DNA of 64,000 bases. Origin: an uncultured Gammaproteobacteria bacterium (GTDB taxonomy: Bacteria > Pseudomonadota > Gammaproteobacteria > Pseudomonadales > Porticoccaceae). Positions 7,504-18,269 of the stretch are shown piece after piece; position 1 is the first letter of the stretch; every line of letters starts with the position of its first letter. The position numbers and the translations under genes were made by a program. The notes under the pieces are model-generated. The model ran no database searches. It was given only the letters and a program-made list of their open reading frames with translations, and was not told the origin of the DNA. Where the stretch lies: positions 62,001 through 126,000 of the forward strand of contig CAJXQR010000009.1 of NCBI GenBank assembly GCA_913058345.1, given 5' to 3'.

Positions 7504-9536
7504 TGAAATTGATCTCATCTCTGTGGAACTGGCTTGATGATCGCCTACCCGTGCAGCGCGCCTGGGATACCCATATGGGCAAGTACTATGCGCCGAAGAA
7601 CTTTAACTTTTGGTATTTTTTTGGCGTCTTGTCCTTGCTCGTGCTCGTTAACCAGCTACTCACCGGCATCTGGTTGACTATGAGCTTTGAACCCTCTTCT
7701 GACGGTGCTTTTGCCTCTGTTGAATACATCATGCGCGATGTGGATTACGGCTGGATTCTGCGCTATATGCATTCTACGGGTGCCTCGGCATTCTTTATTG
7801 TTGTCTACCTGCATATGTTCCGGGGCTTGCTCTACGGCTCCTATAAGGCACCACGGGAGCTGGTGTGGCTGTTTGGTATGGCAATCTATCTGGCACTAAT
7901 GGCTGAAGCCTTCCTGGGCTACGTTCTACCCTGGGGGCAGATGTCCTACTGGGGTGCGCAGGTGATTATTTCTCTCTTTGGCGCGATCCCTTATGTTGGT
8001 GATGCCATTGTCGAATGGGTGCGTGGTGATTACCTGATTTCAGGCATTACTCTCAATCGTTTCTTTGCCCTGCACGTAGTTGCGGTCCCCATCGTTCTGC
8101 TCGGCCTCGTGGTACTGCATCTTCTGGCCCTGCACGAGGTGGGTTCTAACAATCCCGATGGTGTTGAAATTAAGAAGAATAAAGATGAGAACGGCATACC
8201 ACTTGACGGTATTCCTTTCCACCCCTACTACACCGTGCATGACTTGGTGCCGATAGTGGTGTTCCTCTTTATCTTCTGCTTTATTCTGTTCTTTATGCCA
8301 GAGATGGGTGGTTATTTTATTGAGCATGCTAACTTCGAGATCGCCAATCCACTGAAAACACCTGAGCACATTGCGCCGGTCTGGTATTTCACGCCTTATT
8401 ATTCAATGCTGCGGGCAGTACCTGATAAATTCATGGGCTTTTTGGTGATGGCCGCAGCGGTAGCCATTCTCTTTGTACTGCCTTGGCTTGATCGCAGCCC
8501 AGTCAAATCAATTCGCTATAAAGGTAACATCAGTCGCGTGGCTATCGTTTTGTTCGCCGCTGCTTTTATTATTCTCGGTATTTTGGGAATAAAAGCGCCG
8601 ACACCGGCTCGCACTGCATTGGCGCAGATCTGTACCGTGATTTACTTCCTCTATTTTCTGGCAATGCCGATTTGGACAGTATTGGAAAAAACTAAGCCGG
8701 AACCTGTCAGGGTGACGATGGATGGAGGTATGGGCCTCTGGCGTTCACTGGGTGTGCTACTGATAGTTATTGGTCTGGTGATCGTGCCGCTCAAGGCGGT
8801 GGGGGCTTCGTCAGAGTTTGATTGCGGCACGATTCAATGTGACGAGTTTGAGGCTGACTCTGATGACAAAGCGTCTTTGCAAAAGGGTGCTCAACTTTTT
8901 GTCAACTACTGTATGGGTTGCCACTCGGCCAAATATCAGCGTTGGGAGCGTGCGGCAGACGATATGGGTGTTCCCGACGGCATGATGATGGAGAACTTGA
9001 TATTCACGGATCAGAAAATCGGTGGCTTGATGAAAATCTCTATGCCCGAGCACTCGGCCAAAGCCTGGTTTGGTGCGGCGCCCCCCGATTTGACCTTGGT
9101 CACCCGAGCACGCTCACCAGAGTGGGTTTATACGTATTTGCGTAATTTCTACGCTGATAGTAGCCGCCCGGTTGGCATCAATAATAAAGTCTTTAAAGAT
9201 GTGGGTATGCCGCACGCTTTAATGGATTTACAGGGTCTGCAAGGTTGCGCCCCTGGCCCTATGTTAGCTCACAATGGTGGTATTAAAGTTGATCCATTGA
9301 CCAGCGAGCCTTTGCTCGATGATCCATGCGGTTCTTTTGAGTTGCTCAGTGAAGGCACTTTGACCCCAGAAGAGTTCGACGGTGCAGTTTATGATCTGGT
9401 CAATTTCATGGCTTATATGGCCAACCCAGTAGAGGTAGAGAGCAAGCGTATCGGTGTTTATGTGCTTTTATTCCTCGCCTTCTTACTGATCTGGGTATGG
9501 TTGCTAAACCGTGAATACTGGAAAGACGTTCACTAA
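7503..9536 (+). CDS. petBC: Fused cytochrome b / cytochrome c1 of the bc1 complex
   Basis: A single 677-residue frame covers two subunits of complex III. Residues 1-405 are cytochrome b: heme ligands His90/His104 and His191/His206, and the Qo motif as PVWY (292-295). Residues about 406-677 are cytochrome c1: a signal-like hydrophobic stretch (about 408-432) ending VGASS, heme site CMGCH (470-474), Met569 in GMPHALM as the likely sixth ligand, and a C-terminal anchor before REYWKDVH. Together this equals the sum of the usual PetB and PetC, so nothing is missing except the stop between them. Bradyrhizobium fbcH is the known precedent and is cleaved at the internal signal. An internal ATG (8718) with AGGG five bases upstream might also start c1 separately. 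Confidence 0.93.
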   Translation: MKLISSLWNWLDDRLPVQRAWDTHMGKYYAPKNFNFWYFFGVLSLLVLVNQLLTGIWLTMSFEPSSDGAFASVEYIMRDVDYGWILRYMHSTGASAFFIVVYLHMFRGLLYGSYKAPRELVWLFGMAIYLALMAEAFLGYVLPWGQMSYWGAQVIISLFGAIPYVGDAIVEWVRGDYLISGITLNRFFALHVVAVPIVLLGLVVLHLLALHEVGSNNPDGVEIKKNKDENGIPLDGIPFHPYYTVHDLVPIVVFLFIFCFILFFMPEMGGYFIEHANFEIANPLKTPEHIAPVWYFTPYYSMLRAVPDKFMGFLVMAAAVAILFVLPWLDRSPVKSIRYKGNISRVAIVLFAAAFIILGILGIKAPTPARTALAQICTVIYFLYFLAMPIWTVLEKTKPEPVRVTMDGGMGLWRSLGVLLIVIGLVIVPLKAVGASSEFDCGTIQCDEFEADSDDKASLQKGAQLFVNYCMGCHSAKYQRWERAADDMGVPDGMMMENLIFTDQKIGGLMKISMPEHSAKAWFGAAPPDLTLVTRARSPEWVYTYLRNFYADSSRPVGINNKVFKDVGMPHALMDLQGLQGCAPGPMLAHNGGIKVDPLTSEPLLDDPCGSFELLSEGTLTPEEFDGAVYDLVNFMAYMANPVEVESKRIGVYVLLFLAFLLIWVWLLNREYWKDVH

Positions 9537-9585
9537 TAACGTCACCATTTAAGCAGGTTTTTATCTATCCTCTGAGGTTTATGTA

Positions 9586-10218
9586 ATGGGTGTTGTTTCA
9601 AAGCGAACGTCGATGACATTTTTTTCTGATCCGGCAAGTCATTATTGTCACAGAATACGAATTGTCCTCGCCGAAAAAGGCGTGACTGTCGACATAGAAG
9701 AAGTCGACCCCAATGCTATCCCGGAAGAGTTGGCCGAGCTCAACCCCTACGGGTCCGTGCCGACTCTGGTCGATAGAGACTTGTCCTTGTATGAGTCAAA
9801 AGTGATGATGGAATACCTCGATGAGCGTTTCCCTCATCCTCCTCTGCTGCCAGTCTACCCAGTCGCTCGGGCTTTGAGCCGACAATACATGCATCGTATT
9901 GAGAAAGACTGGTGTGAAAAATTGGATGTTATCGTTGCTGACAAGGATGGCAAAGCGGTGGACATCGCTCGAAAAGAGCTACGCGACAGTTTATTGGGTA
10001 TTGCGCCGATTTTTCTCGACAAGCCTTTCTTCATGTACGAAGAGTTTACCTTAGTGGACTGTTGTTTGGCGCCGCTATTGTGGCGACTTGAGAGCTTGGG
10101 TATTGATATACCAAATACCCGCCAGGCTAAACCATTGCATGACTACATGCGACGTCTGTTTGAGCGCCCAGCATTTCTGTCCAGTTTGACGGAGCCTGAG
10201 CGAGACATGAATAGCTAA
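9586..10218 (+). CDS. sspA: Stringent starvation protein A
   Basis: GST-fold protein without glutathione transferase activity that binds RNA polymerase and helps stress and stationary-phase transcription. The 210 residues show [64 protein letters not shown] and [13 protein letters not shown], nearly identical in pattern to Pseudomonas SspA. The PHP-type surface that contacts RNA polymerase is kept. ATG 9586 follows TGAGGTTTATGTA; MTFFSDP at 9613 is an alternative. sspA directly before sspB and after the bc1 genes is the Pseudomonas order. Confidence 0.95.
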   Translation: MGVVSKRTSMTFFSDPASHYCHRIRIVLAEKGVTVDIEEVDPNAIPEELAELNPYGSVPTLVDRDLSLYESKVMMEYLDERFPHPPLLPVYPVARALSRQYMHRIEKDWCEKLDVIVADKDGKAVDIARKELRDSLLGIAPIFLDKPFFMYEEFTLVDCCLAPLLWRLESLGIDIPNTRQAKPLHDYMRRLFERPAFLSSLTEPERDMNS

Positions 10219-10260
10219 TAGGACTTTATAGTTTCAAAACTGGGTCAGCAGGTAAGGCAA

Positions 10261-10674
10261 ATGGCAATGACGTCCAACAAGCCCTATTTAGTCAGGGCTT
10301 TTTATGACTGGATAGTAGACAATGACTGCACCCCTCACGTGGTCGTTAATGCCATGGCCGTGGGTGTAGAAGTTCCTCAAGTTTATGTCAGCGAAGGCCA
10401 GGTTGTACTCAATCTGGCACCGCGAGCAGTAACTGCCTTTAGCCTTAATAACGACGCGATCAGTTTCAACACGCGTTTTGGTGGTGTGCCCACTGACATT
10501 TATGTGCCCATACATGCTGTGATAGGCATTTATGCACGTGAAAGTGGTGAGGGGATGGCTTTTGATTCATCGACACCAGCCCCTGTAGAAAAACAAAGTT
10601 TGGATGATGATCCCTCTGATGATCCGCCTTCAGGCCCTAAACCATCGGGGCCAAAACTTAGAGTTGTAAAGTGA
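10261..10674 (+). CDS. sspB: ClpXP protease specificity-enhancing factor SspB
   Basis: Adaptor that delivers ssrA-tagged peptides from stalled ribosomes to ClpXP. The 137 residues have the SspB fold signature (YLVRAFYDWIVDNDCTPHVVV, FNTRFGGVPTDIYVP, VIGIYARESGEGM), an acidic/proline linker (about 105-128) and the C-terminal LRVVK peptide that docks on ClpX. ATG 10261 follows AGGTAAGGCAA; ATG 10267 is possible. It lies 42 bases after sspA, probably cotranscribed. Confidence 0.95.
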   Translation: MAMTSNKPYLVRAFYDWIVDNDCTPHVVVNAMAVGVEVPQVYVSEGQVVLNLAPRAVTAFSLNNDAISFNTRFGGVPTDIYVPIHAVIGIYARESGEGMAFDSSTPAPVEKQSLDDDPSDDPPSGPKPSGPKLRVVK

Positions 10675-10732
10675 TTTGAGAAAGTATGGCTCAGCGGATG
10701 AATCAGATTAACCCGATAGAGAGGAGTTGATA

Positions 10733-11911
10733 ATGAATGACCCAGTAGTAATTTGTGGATATGCTCGTACGCCAATGGGCGGCATGATGGGTGTGCTGGC
10801 CGATGTGCCATCGCCACAGCTTGGAGCAACGGCAATTGCGGCTGCCATAGATCGCGCTGGTGTTGATGTGTCTGATGTTGATGAAGCGCTGCTTGGATGT
10901 GTTTTACCAGCAGGTGTGGGCCAATCTCCCGCACGTCAAGCCGCATTGGGCGCGGGTCTGCCGCTTGGCACAGGAACAACGACGGTTAATAAAATGTGTG
11001 GCTCCGGCATGAAGACCGTCATGATGGCGTGTGACACTTTGCTTGCAGGCCAGGCTGAGGTCGTTGTTGCTGGTGGTATGGAGAATATGAGTAGTGCGCC
11101 CTACATACTGAAGAAAGCGCGTGGTGGTTATCGGTTGGGTAATGATGAATTGCTCGACCATATGTACATTGACGGTTTGCAAGATGCCTATACAGGTGGT
11201 CTCATGGGTGTTTTTGCTGAGAGTTGCGCGGGTAAGTACACTTTCACCCGTGAAGATCAGGATGCCTATGCCATCGAGTCTCTGCGTCGCGCTAACGCTG
11301 CTATTGACGAAGGTAAGTTCAGCCGCGAGATTGCCCCCGTTACTCTTAAAACGCGCAAAGGCGAGACAGTTATTGATACTGATGAACAGCCCGGTAATGC
11401 ACGCCCCGATAAAATTCCGAATTTGAAGCCGGCTTTTAAGAAAGACGGTTCTGTCACTGCGGCTAACGCGAGTTCTATTTCTGATGGTGCAGCAGCACTG
11501 GTTCTAATGCGCCAGAGTGAAGCTGAGAAGCGTGGCCTCCAGCCGATAGCGGCCATTCGTGGTTACACACAGTTTGCTCAGGAACCCGAGTGGTTCACTA
11601 CAGCCCCTGTAGGTGCCATGAACACCCTCTTTGAGCGCACGGGCTGGTCCGCTGCTGATGTTGATTTATTTGAGGTCAACGAAGCCTTTGCCGTCGTCGC
11701 TATGGCGGCAATGAAAGAGCTGGATATTTCTCATGACAAAATTAACGTTCATGGTGGTGCCTGTGCTCTGGGTCACCCGCTAGGAGCCAGTGGAGCACGG
11801 ATTATTGTGACCTTGCTCTCCGCTATGGAAACCTATGGCAAAACCAAAGGTGTTGCTAGTCTCTGTATTGGTGGTGGAGAAGCCACCGCGGTTGCTGTCG
11901 AAATGCTCTAA
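10733..11911 (+). CDS. Acetyl-CoA C-acetyltransferase (thiolase)
   Basis: Condenses two acetyl-CoA to acetoacetyl-CoA or runs the reverse step in breakdown. In 392 residues it shows the acyl-accepting Cys89 in NKMCGSGMK, EVNEAFA, the GHPLGASGAR motif with His348 and Cys378 in CIGGGEATA, so all three catalytic residues are present. ATG 10733 has GAGAGGAG upstream; the frame's TTG at 10727 is not the start. It looks monocistronic: an sspB gap of 58 bases before it and a terminator after it. Whether it serves polyhydroxyalkanoate synthesis (PhaA) or fatty/amino acid breakdown (AtoB) cannot be decided without partner genes. Confidence 0.92.
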   Translation: MNDPVVICGYARTPMGGMMGVLADVPSPQLGATAIAAAIDRAGVDVSDVDEALLGCVLPAGVGQSPARQAALGAGLPLGTGTTTVNKMCGSGMKTVMMACDTLLAGQAEVVVAGGMENMSSAPYILKKARGGYRLGNDELLDHMYIDGLQDAYTGGLMGVFAESCAGKYTFTREDQDAYAIESLRRANAAIDEGKFSREIAPVTLKTRKGETVIDTDEQPGNARPDKIPNLKPAFKKDGSVTAANASSISDGAAALVLMRQSEAEKRGLQPIAAIRGYTQFAQEPEWFTTAPVGAMNTLFERTGWSAADVDLFEVNEAFAVVAMAAMKELDISHDKINVHGGACALGHPLGASGARIIVTLLSAMETYGKTKGVASLCIGGGEATAVAVEML

Positions 11912-11933
11912 TCAAGACTGTAATTGCTGATTG

Positions 11934-11964
11934 AAAAAAGCCCCGCACTGTCGGGGTTTTTTTT
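11934..11964 (+). terminator. Terminator after the thiolase gene
   Basis: AAAAAAG-CCCCG / CGGGG stem with loop CACTGT followed by eight T, 22 bases past the thiolase stop. The A-run on the left also allows function toward ubiX. Confidence 0.88.
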
Positions 11965-12004
11965 GTGCTATTTTTTACCGGGCTGATGAAAAATTAGTTG
12001 GATC

Positions 12005-12595
12005 TTAGCCCTTGCTAGTGTTGTTTCTGAGACCTTCCCAGCGCTTAACTAAGTCATGTGTGTCAATTCCAATGGCATCCAGAGTTCGTCCAACGGTTTG
12101 ATTGACGATGTCTTCTAGTGTGGTTGGGTGCTGATAAAATGAAGGTACTGGCGGGGCAATGATCCCTCCCATTTCGGTCACTAATGCCATATTACGTAAA
12201 TGTACTAGGTGAAGAGGCGTCTCTCTAGGCATCAATACGAGAGTTCTGCGTTCTTTAAGAGTGACGCCAGCGGCACGAGATATCAGATTGTTGTCCAGCC
12301 CATGGGCAATTGAACCCAGTGTGTTCATCGAGCACGGAGCGACGACCATTGAGTGAATAGGGAAGGAGCCGCTAGAGATACTTGCACCAAAATCTTTGTG
12401 ACGGTGGCACACGTCTGCCAGTACAGAAATTGCTTTTTTATCAAAGCCTGTTTCATGTTCCGCAGTGATAATGCCTGCGGGCGATAAAATTAGATGTGTT
12501 TCCACTTCCGGTAAATCGGCCAGCACTTGCAGCAAACGAACGCCGTAAATACAGCCTGTGGCACCCGTAATGGCAATAACGACGCGTTTAAGCAT
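12005..12595 (-). CDS. ubiX: Flavin prenyltransferase UbiX
   Basis: Makes prenylated FMN, the cofactor of the UbiD decarboxylase in ubiquinone synthesis. The 196 residues carry the Rossmann-like ITGATGCIYGVRLL motif, PCSMNTLGSIAHG and RETPLHLVHLRNM, with C-terminal YQHPTTLEDIVNQTVGR. ATG 12595 is preceded by AAGGAAG four bases away; the upstream extension to 12640 has no family similarity. Convergent with the thiolase and isolated from other ubi genes. Confidence 0.94.
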   Translation of the reverse strand: MLKRVVIAITGATGCIYGVRLLQVLADLPEVETHLILSPAGIITAEHETGFDKKAISVLADVCHRHKDFGASISSGSFPIHSMVVAPCSMNTLGSIAHGLDNNLISRAAGVTLKERRTLVLMPRETPLHLVHLRNMALVTEMGGIIAPPVPSFYQHPTTLEDIVNQTVGRTLDAIGIDTHDLVKRWEGLRNNTSKG

Positions 12596-12721
12596 AATTC
12601 TTCCTTGCGACTCCGTCTTAGTGACATTGTAGCCACACAATTGTTATGGGGTATCGTCGGCCGGCTTTACTTTATTAAGGAGGCCGGCAGGGTGGAAGAG
12701 GGTATAAAAAGTCTAGCTAAT

Positions 12722-12755
12722 AAAAAAGGGCAAAACCTTTCAGTTTTACCCTTTT
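12722..12755 (-). terminator. Terminator of the cold-shock gene
   Basis: Thirteen-base arms (AAAAGGGCAAAAC with one mismatch, loop CTTTCA) at 12724-12755, ending in a U-run on the minus-strand transcript; about 66 bases beyond the csp stop. Confidence 0.75.
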
Positions 12756-12820
12756 TGCTGCCAGTGTACTTATCGTTTAATAAGTGTGGCAGATAGCTCT
12801 TCCCTACTTTGTAAAGTAGA

Positions 12821-13027
12821 TTAGATAGCTACGATATTCTCAGCTTGTGGACCTTTTTGACCTTGAGTCACAGTAAACTCAACTTTTTGACCTTCAATCA
12901 AGGTTTTAAAGCCAGAACCAGAGATTGCGCTGAAGTGGGCAAAAACGTCTGGGCCAGACTCTTGCTCAATAAAGCCAAAACCTTTAGCTTCATTGAACCA
13001 TTTAACAGTACCGGTAGTAGTAGACAT
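12821..13027 (-). CDS. Cold-shock domain protein, CspA family
   Basis: Single-stranded nucleic-acid binding protein acting as an RNA chaperone. The 68 residues contain both RNP motifs, KGFGFI and VFAHFS, and the usual [12 protein letters not shown] opening. Two ATGs lie two codons apart (13033 and 13027); GATAGGAA ends directly at the first, so the second has the proper spacing. It has a near-consensus promoter at 13180-13207 and a long leader of about 146 bases, as in cold-inducible csp genes. Paralog name (cspA, cspD, capB) is not assigned. Confidence 0.95.
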   Translation of the reverse strand: MSTTTGTVKWFNEAKGFGFIEQESGPDVFAHFSAISGSGFKTLIEGQKVEFTVTQGQKGPQAENIVAI

Positions 13028-13179
13028 ATTCATTTCCTATCATTCGAGAGTAATTAAAGCCCTTAACAGGCCGTTTTGCTGGAAGTGTTGCTATTACTTA
13101 TGAAAAACAGGACGAGTGTACTACGGAGGAACATCGAAATGGTGTGCATAAATATAGGACGTACTTTCTAGCTGTGAAC

Positions 13180-13207
13180 AGTATATACCCCTTTAAAGAC
13201 GAGTCAA
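13180..13207 (-). promoter_or_regulatory. Promoter and long leader of the cold-shock gene
   Basis: On the minus strand TTGACT (13207-13202), 16-base spacer and TATACT (13185-13180). The expected transcription start near 13173 leaves a leader of about 146 bases before the start codon at 13027, a known hallmark of cold-shock mRNAs whose leaders refold with temperature. Confidence 0.7.
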
Positions 13208-13322
13208 TGCCTAAGCTCCGATAAAAATAGCTTATTTGGATAAACTTTAATCGCTAATCTAATTATCAACGTTGAAGGGGAGGAATCGATTCGATTGTTA
13301 CTATTAGATTCCTGGCTTTGGC

Positions 13323-13850
13323 TTAAAGGGTGGGTGTTTTTGTCCTTTGGCCGAATAATTTCCGGACAAGGGTGGTAATTATCAGCACACTGGCTTCAAC
13401 AAGTAAGGCAAGGAGGAATCCGCAGCAAAGCCCGCTAATGATAGCGGGCTTGTTAAGAATGATAGTGTAGGTGTAGTGCCGCCAAACTTCGTCTTTTATG
13501 TCAGCCAGTGGCGTGAAAAGCACCTGACTGTAAGCACTGTAAGTACTCTTGCTAAAAGTCGCCCAGGCCATTTTCAAATCGCGGTTTCTTTTATAAATAG
13601 CGTCAATACTCGCCCCGCCGTCTTGAATAACAGGATCTGGATTGCTCTGATAATGGCTGATGAGTTGGTCGAGGTCGCCGTCAAAATAGCGTTTCGCATC
13701 TTTCTCGAATTGCTCGAGACTCAACGACGATTCAATCAGGTGAGCTTTTAGGCTTTTGCCGTATTGATCAACAAACGCTGGTACTTGTACCCCTAAAAGT
13801 ACACCGCCGGTAAAGAGTATTAATCGTAGGTAATCGACAATTTTGTCCAT
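13323..13850 (-). CDS. DUF2937 family membrane protein
   Basis: No known function. Of about 175 residues, the first hydrophobic stretch (VDYLRLILFTGGVLLGVQVP) and the last (PAIISGLCCGFLLALLVEASVLIITTL) look like membrane helices that bracket a mostly helical, charged central domain which would lie in the periplasm. This layout and YGKSLKAHLIE fit DUF2937. The frame opens at 13880; ATG 13850 (MDKIVDYLRL) is preferred because family members start there, although neither start has a good ribosome site. Stands alone between csp and the tRNA. Confidence 0.75.
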   Translation of the reverse strand: MDKIVDYLRLILFTGGVLLGVQVPAFVDQYGKSLKAHLIESSLSLEQFEKDAKRYFDGDLDQLISHYQSNPDPVIQDGGASIDAIYKRNRDLKMAWATFSKSTYSAYSQVLFTPLADIKDEVWRHYTYTIILNKPAIISGLCCGFLLALLVEASVLIITTLVRKLFGQRTKTPTL

Positions 13851-13980
13851 CCAACACCGCGCTTTACTTGTGCTCTGCATTGGGAGGGGATGATACCGAC
13901 GGCTGAAAGTACTTGGTAGGGGTTAATTCTTTGAGGAGATTAGCTAGAGTAGTTGTTGGTAGTTCGAATGTGGCAAGAAA

Positions 13981-14057
13981 TGGTGGGCCCTCCCAGACTT
14001 GAACTGGGGACCTGCCGATTATGAGTCGGATGCTCTAACCAACTGAGCTAAGGGCCC
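13981..14057 (-). tRNA. tRNA-Ile2 (anticodon CAU, lysidine type)
   Basis: A full cloverleaf of 77 bases including encoded CCA: acceptor GGGCCCT/AGGGCCC, D arm GCTC/GAGC, anticodon loop CTCATAA (CAU), T arm CCCAG-TTCAAGT-CTGGG. The acceptor pairs C4-G69 and C5-G68 are those used by TilS to tell tRNA-Ile2 from tRNA-Met, and Pseudomonas has the same tRNA next to rpoD, so I call Ile2 rather than elongator Met. The first anticodon-stem pair is a T27-C43 mismatch. Confidence 0.9.
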
Positions 14058-14110
14058 TTCTTTTTTGTGTCTTGTAAACTGCGGTGGATGCTTGATCAGT
14101 GTTTATGCCG

Positions 14111-14141
14111 CCCTCTCAATGTTGTAGTGTCATTGAGAAGG
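14111..14141. other. Inverted repeat downstream of rpoD
   Basis: Eleven-base arms with one mismatch (14111-14121 and 14131-14141, 9-base loop) between the rpoD stop and the tRNA. There is no T-run directly after the stem on either strand, so termination is uncertain; it may protect the 3' end of the rpoD message. Confidence 0.45.
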
Positions 14142-14197
14142 CGCATTATAAAAGGCTTTTTCACTATCTGCCAGATAAGATGTGCTGCTTGATGCCC

Positions 14198-16030
<1,833 letters not shown>

Positions 16031-16121
16031 AGAGTATCCGTAGTTGTTGGGTGGCTGAAAGCAAACGTGGAATTATAATGTATAAGTGGGGTTCTGTCTT
16101 GTTATTACAAGGCCGGTATGC

Positions 16122-18206
16122 TTACTTGTGTGTAGTTTTATCGCTGCGCTTAAGTAATTGTTTTATCTTATTAATTAATTCAGGCTTGCGTTCCTCCGCA
16201 GATAGCTCTAGCCAGATTGCGAAGACTGTATTGCGGTCGTGATCATTGAGCTGGGGCTTGGCGCTTAAATAGGCGATGCGTTGTTCGACAGTTTGCTCAT
16301 TAATGTCCGAGAGAAGCAGTGAGTTAACAATATCCTGGGCTTGCTTGATATAGGTTTCGGCTCCCTGACCCGGAATGTTGGCGAGATCGGTAGCGGCGAT
16401 CCTCGCCAACATCTCCCCCTGCTCCTGGCCATGAACGCCTCGCCAATAACCGAGAATATGGTTGAGGGTATAGTCGGGATGGTCTTTCAGCACAGCGAAT
16501 AATCGTTGCACTATCTCAATTTCATCGTGTTTAAGCTTGAGAAGCGCTTCGCTGTGCTCAAGTTTCTGTGTGAGTGATGGATGATTAATGAGGAGGGCGA
16601 TTAACCAGTGCAGGGGTTTTAATGGCCGTTCTTGGTGTGCAAGAGCGGAGCGCTTTTTGGAGGTTCTGTCAGTGAATTGAGCTTCAATACCGGGCTGGTC
16701 ATAATCCTCTGCAGGGGGGTAGATATCACCTGCGGGGCGGTGTTCGGTATTCTCATGCTCAGGACTTCCCTCACTGACGTTTTCATAGATACTTTCATAG
16801 GCTTCGTAAGGGACGTTATCCGCTGGGCTTTCATTCCATTGTGTCGGTGCCTCACTATCTGATGGGTTGAGTAATTCCGTTAATCTTTCGGTGGCGACAC
16901 CCGTTTTCTTAGCCAGTTGGTCGAGCAGTAATTGGCGGAAAATACCGGGTGGTAGTTGATTGACCATCGGTGCTGCAAGGGTGGCGAAACGGGAGCAGTC
17001 ATCGGCCAGTGTTATGTCTAGCCCCTCTTCGCAGAGTGAAAAAAGAAAGGTTGAGAGCGGTGTGGCATTGCTGATGAGGTGGCGAAAACGCTCGTTGCCA
17101 ATTTTCCGTACCAGGGTGTCTGGGTCTTCGCCTTCGTCTAGAAAGAGAAACTTGGCGCTGCGTCCGTCCACCATTAGTGGCAGGCTGGTTTCCAGAGCAC
17201 GTTTGCCCGCTTGGCGTCCGGCTTTGTCACCGTCGAAACAAAAAACCACTTCGCTGGTGTAGCGGAAGAGCTTCTCAAGGTGGACTTGCGAAACGGCGGT
17301 GCCGAGGGTGGCGACGGCATTTTCTATACCGTGCTGGGCCAGGGCGACGACGTCCATATAGCCTTCAACGACTAACAGGTTGCCTGTGCTCTGGCGGCTG
17401 CGATTGGCTTCATAAAGGCCGTACAGCTCCCGGCCTTTGTGGAAGACAGTGGTCTCCGGCGAGTTGAGATACTTTGGTTTGTCATCGCCGAGCACGCGTC
17501 CGCCAAAGGCAATCGTGCGCCCGCGAGTATCTCTAATGGGGAAAATAATGCGTTCACGAAAACGGTCGTAGCGTTTGTTTTCCTCCTCTCTATTAACCAG
17601 CAGCCCAGCGTCGGTGAGTAAGGCAATAGTTTCGTCTTCGACCGTATCGTTGCTCTTGATTGTGTCGTCATTGTGCTGCAGGCAACTTTCGGTGATGGTG
17701 AGCAATAAGTTATCCCAGCCGGGCGGTGCGTAACCAATCTCGAAATTGCCGGCGATTTCACCGCTCAAGCCCCGCTGTTTTAGATAATCGACAGCCTGGT
17801 GTGCGGTTTTATGCTGGCGTAGCTGTCCCTGATAGAAGCGTTTGGCCTGCTCGAGAACGTTATACAGCGCTTTGCGGCGCTTATCTTGCGGACTCGTTTG
17901 CTGGGCTTCGCGTGGCACCTCCATGCCAACCAGCGCACCGAGGCTTTCCACCGCCTGCGGAAAATCAACACGGTCGTAGTCCATGACAAAACCGATGGCA
18001 TTACCGCCTGCACCACAACCGAAACAATAATAAAACTGCTTTTCGGGATTGACTGAAAAGGAGGGGGTTTTTTCGTCGTGAAAAGGACAGCAGGCGGAGT
18101 GGTTTTTACCTGTTTTTCGCAGCTCGAGACGTGAGCCAATAACATCAACGATATCCACTCGGTCGAGTAGGTCGTCAATAAAACGCTGTGGAATTAATCC
18201 GGCCAT
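16122..18206 (-). CDS. dnaG: DNA primase
   Basis: Synthesises RNA primers at the replication fork. The 694 residues show the CHC2-type zinc-binding domain (Cys40, His43, Cys61, Cys64), the RNA-polymerase core with the TOPRIM motif VVEGYMDVVALAQHG and the acidic FCFDGDKAGRQAG, then a poorly conserved, proline/glutamate-rich linker (about 430-520) and the C-terminal helicase-binding domain. The length is somewhat above E. coli DnaG because of that linker. A perfect TATAAT lies on the minus strand shortly upstream (near 18235), with no clear -35. Confidence 0.97.
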   Translation of the reverse strand: MAGLIPQRFIDDLLDRVDIVDVIGSRLELRKTGKNHSACCPFHDEKTPSFSVNPEKQFYYCFGCGAGGNAIGFVMDYDRVDFPQAVESLGALVGMEVPREAQQTSPQDKRRKALYNVLEQAKRFYQGQLRQHKTAHQAVDYLKQRGLSGEIAGNFEIGYAPPGWDNLLLTITESCLQHNDDTIKSNDTVEDETIALLTDAGLLVNREEENKRYDRFRERIIFPIRDTRGRTIAFGGRVLGDDKPKYLNSPETTVFHKGRELYGLYEANRSRQSTGNLLVVEGYMDVVALAQHGIENAVATLGTAVSQVHLEKLFRYTSEVVFCFDGDKAGRQAGKRALETSLPLMVDGRSAKFLFLDEGEDPDTLVRKIGNERFRHLISNATPLSTFLFSLCEEGLDITLADDCSRFATLAAPMVNQLPPGIFRQLLLDQLAKKTGVATERLTELLNPSDSEAPTQWNESPADNVPYEAYESIYENVSEGSPEHENTEHRPAGDIYPPAEDYDQPGIEAQFTDRTSKKRSALAHQERPLKPLHWLIALLINHPSLTQKLEHSEALLKLKHDEIEIVQRLFAVLKDHPDYTLNHILGYWRGVHGQEQGEMLARIAATDLANIPGQGAETYIKQAQDIVNSLLLSDINEQTVEQRIAYLSAKPQLNDHDRNTVFAIWLELSAEERKPELINKIKQLLKRSDKTTHK

Positions 18207-18269
18207 TGTTTTGGACTGGCAGGTAGGGCTGGTTATTATACGGCCGAAACTAGACCATGTGTGTAGTCA

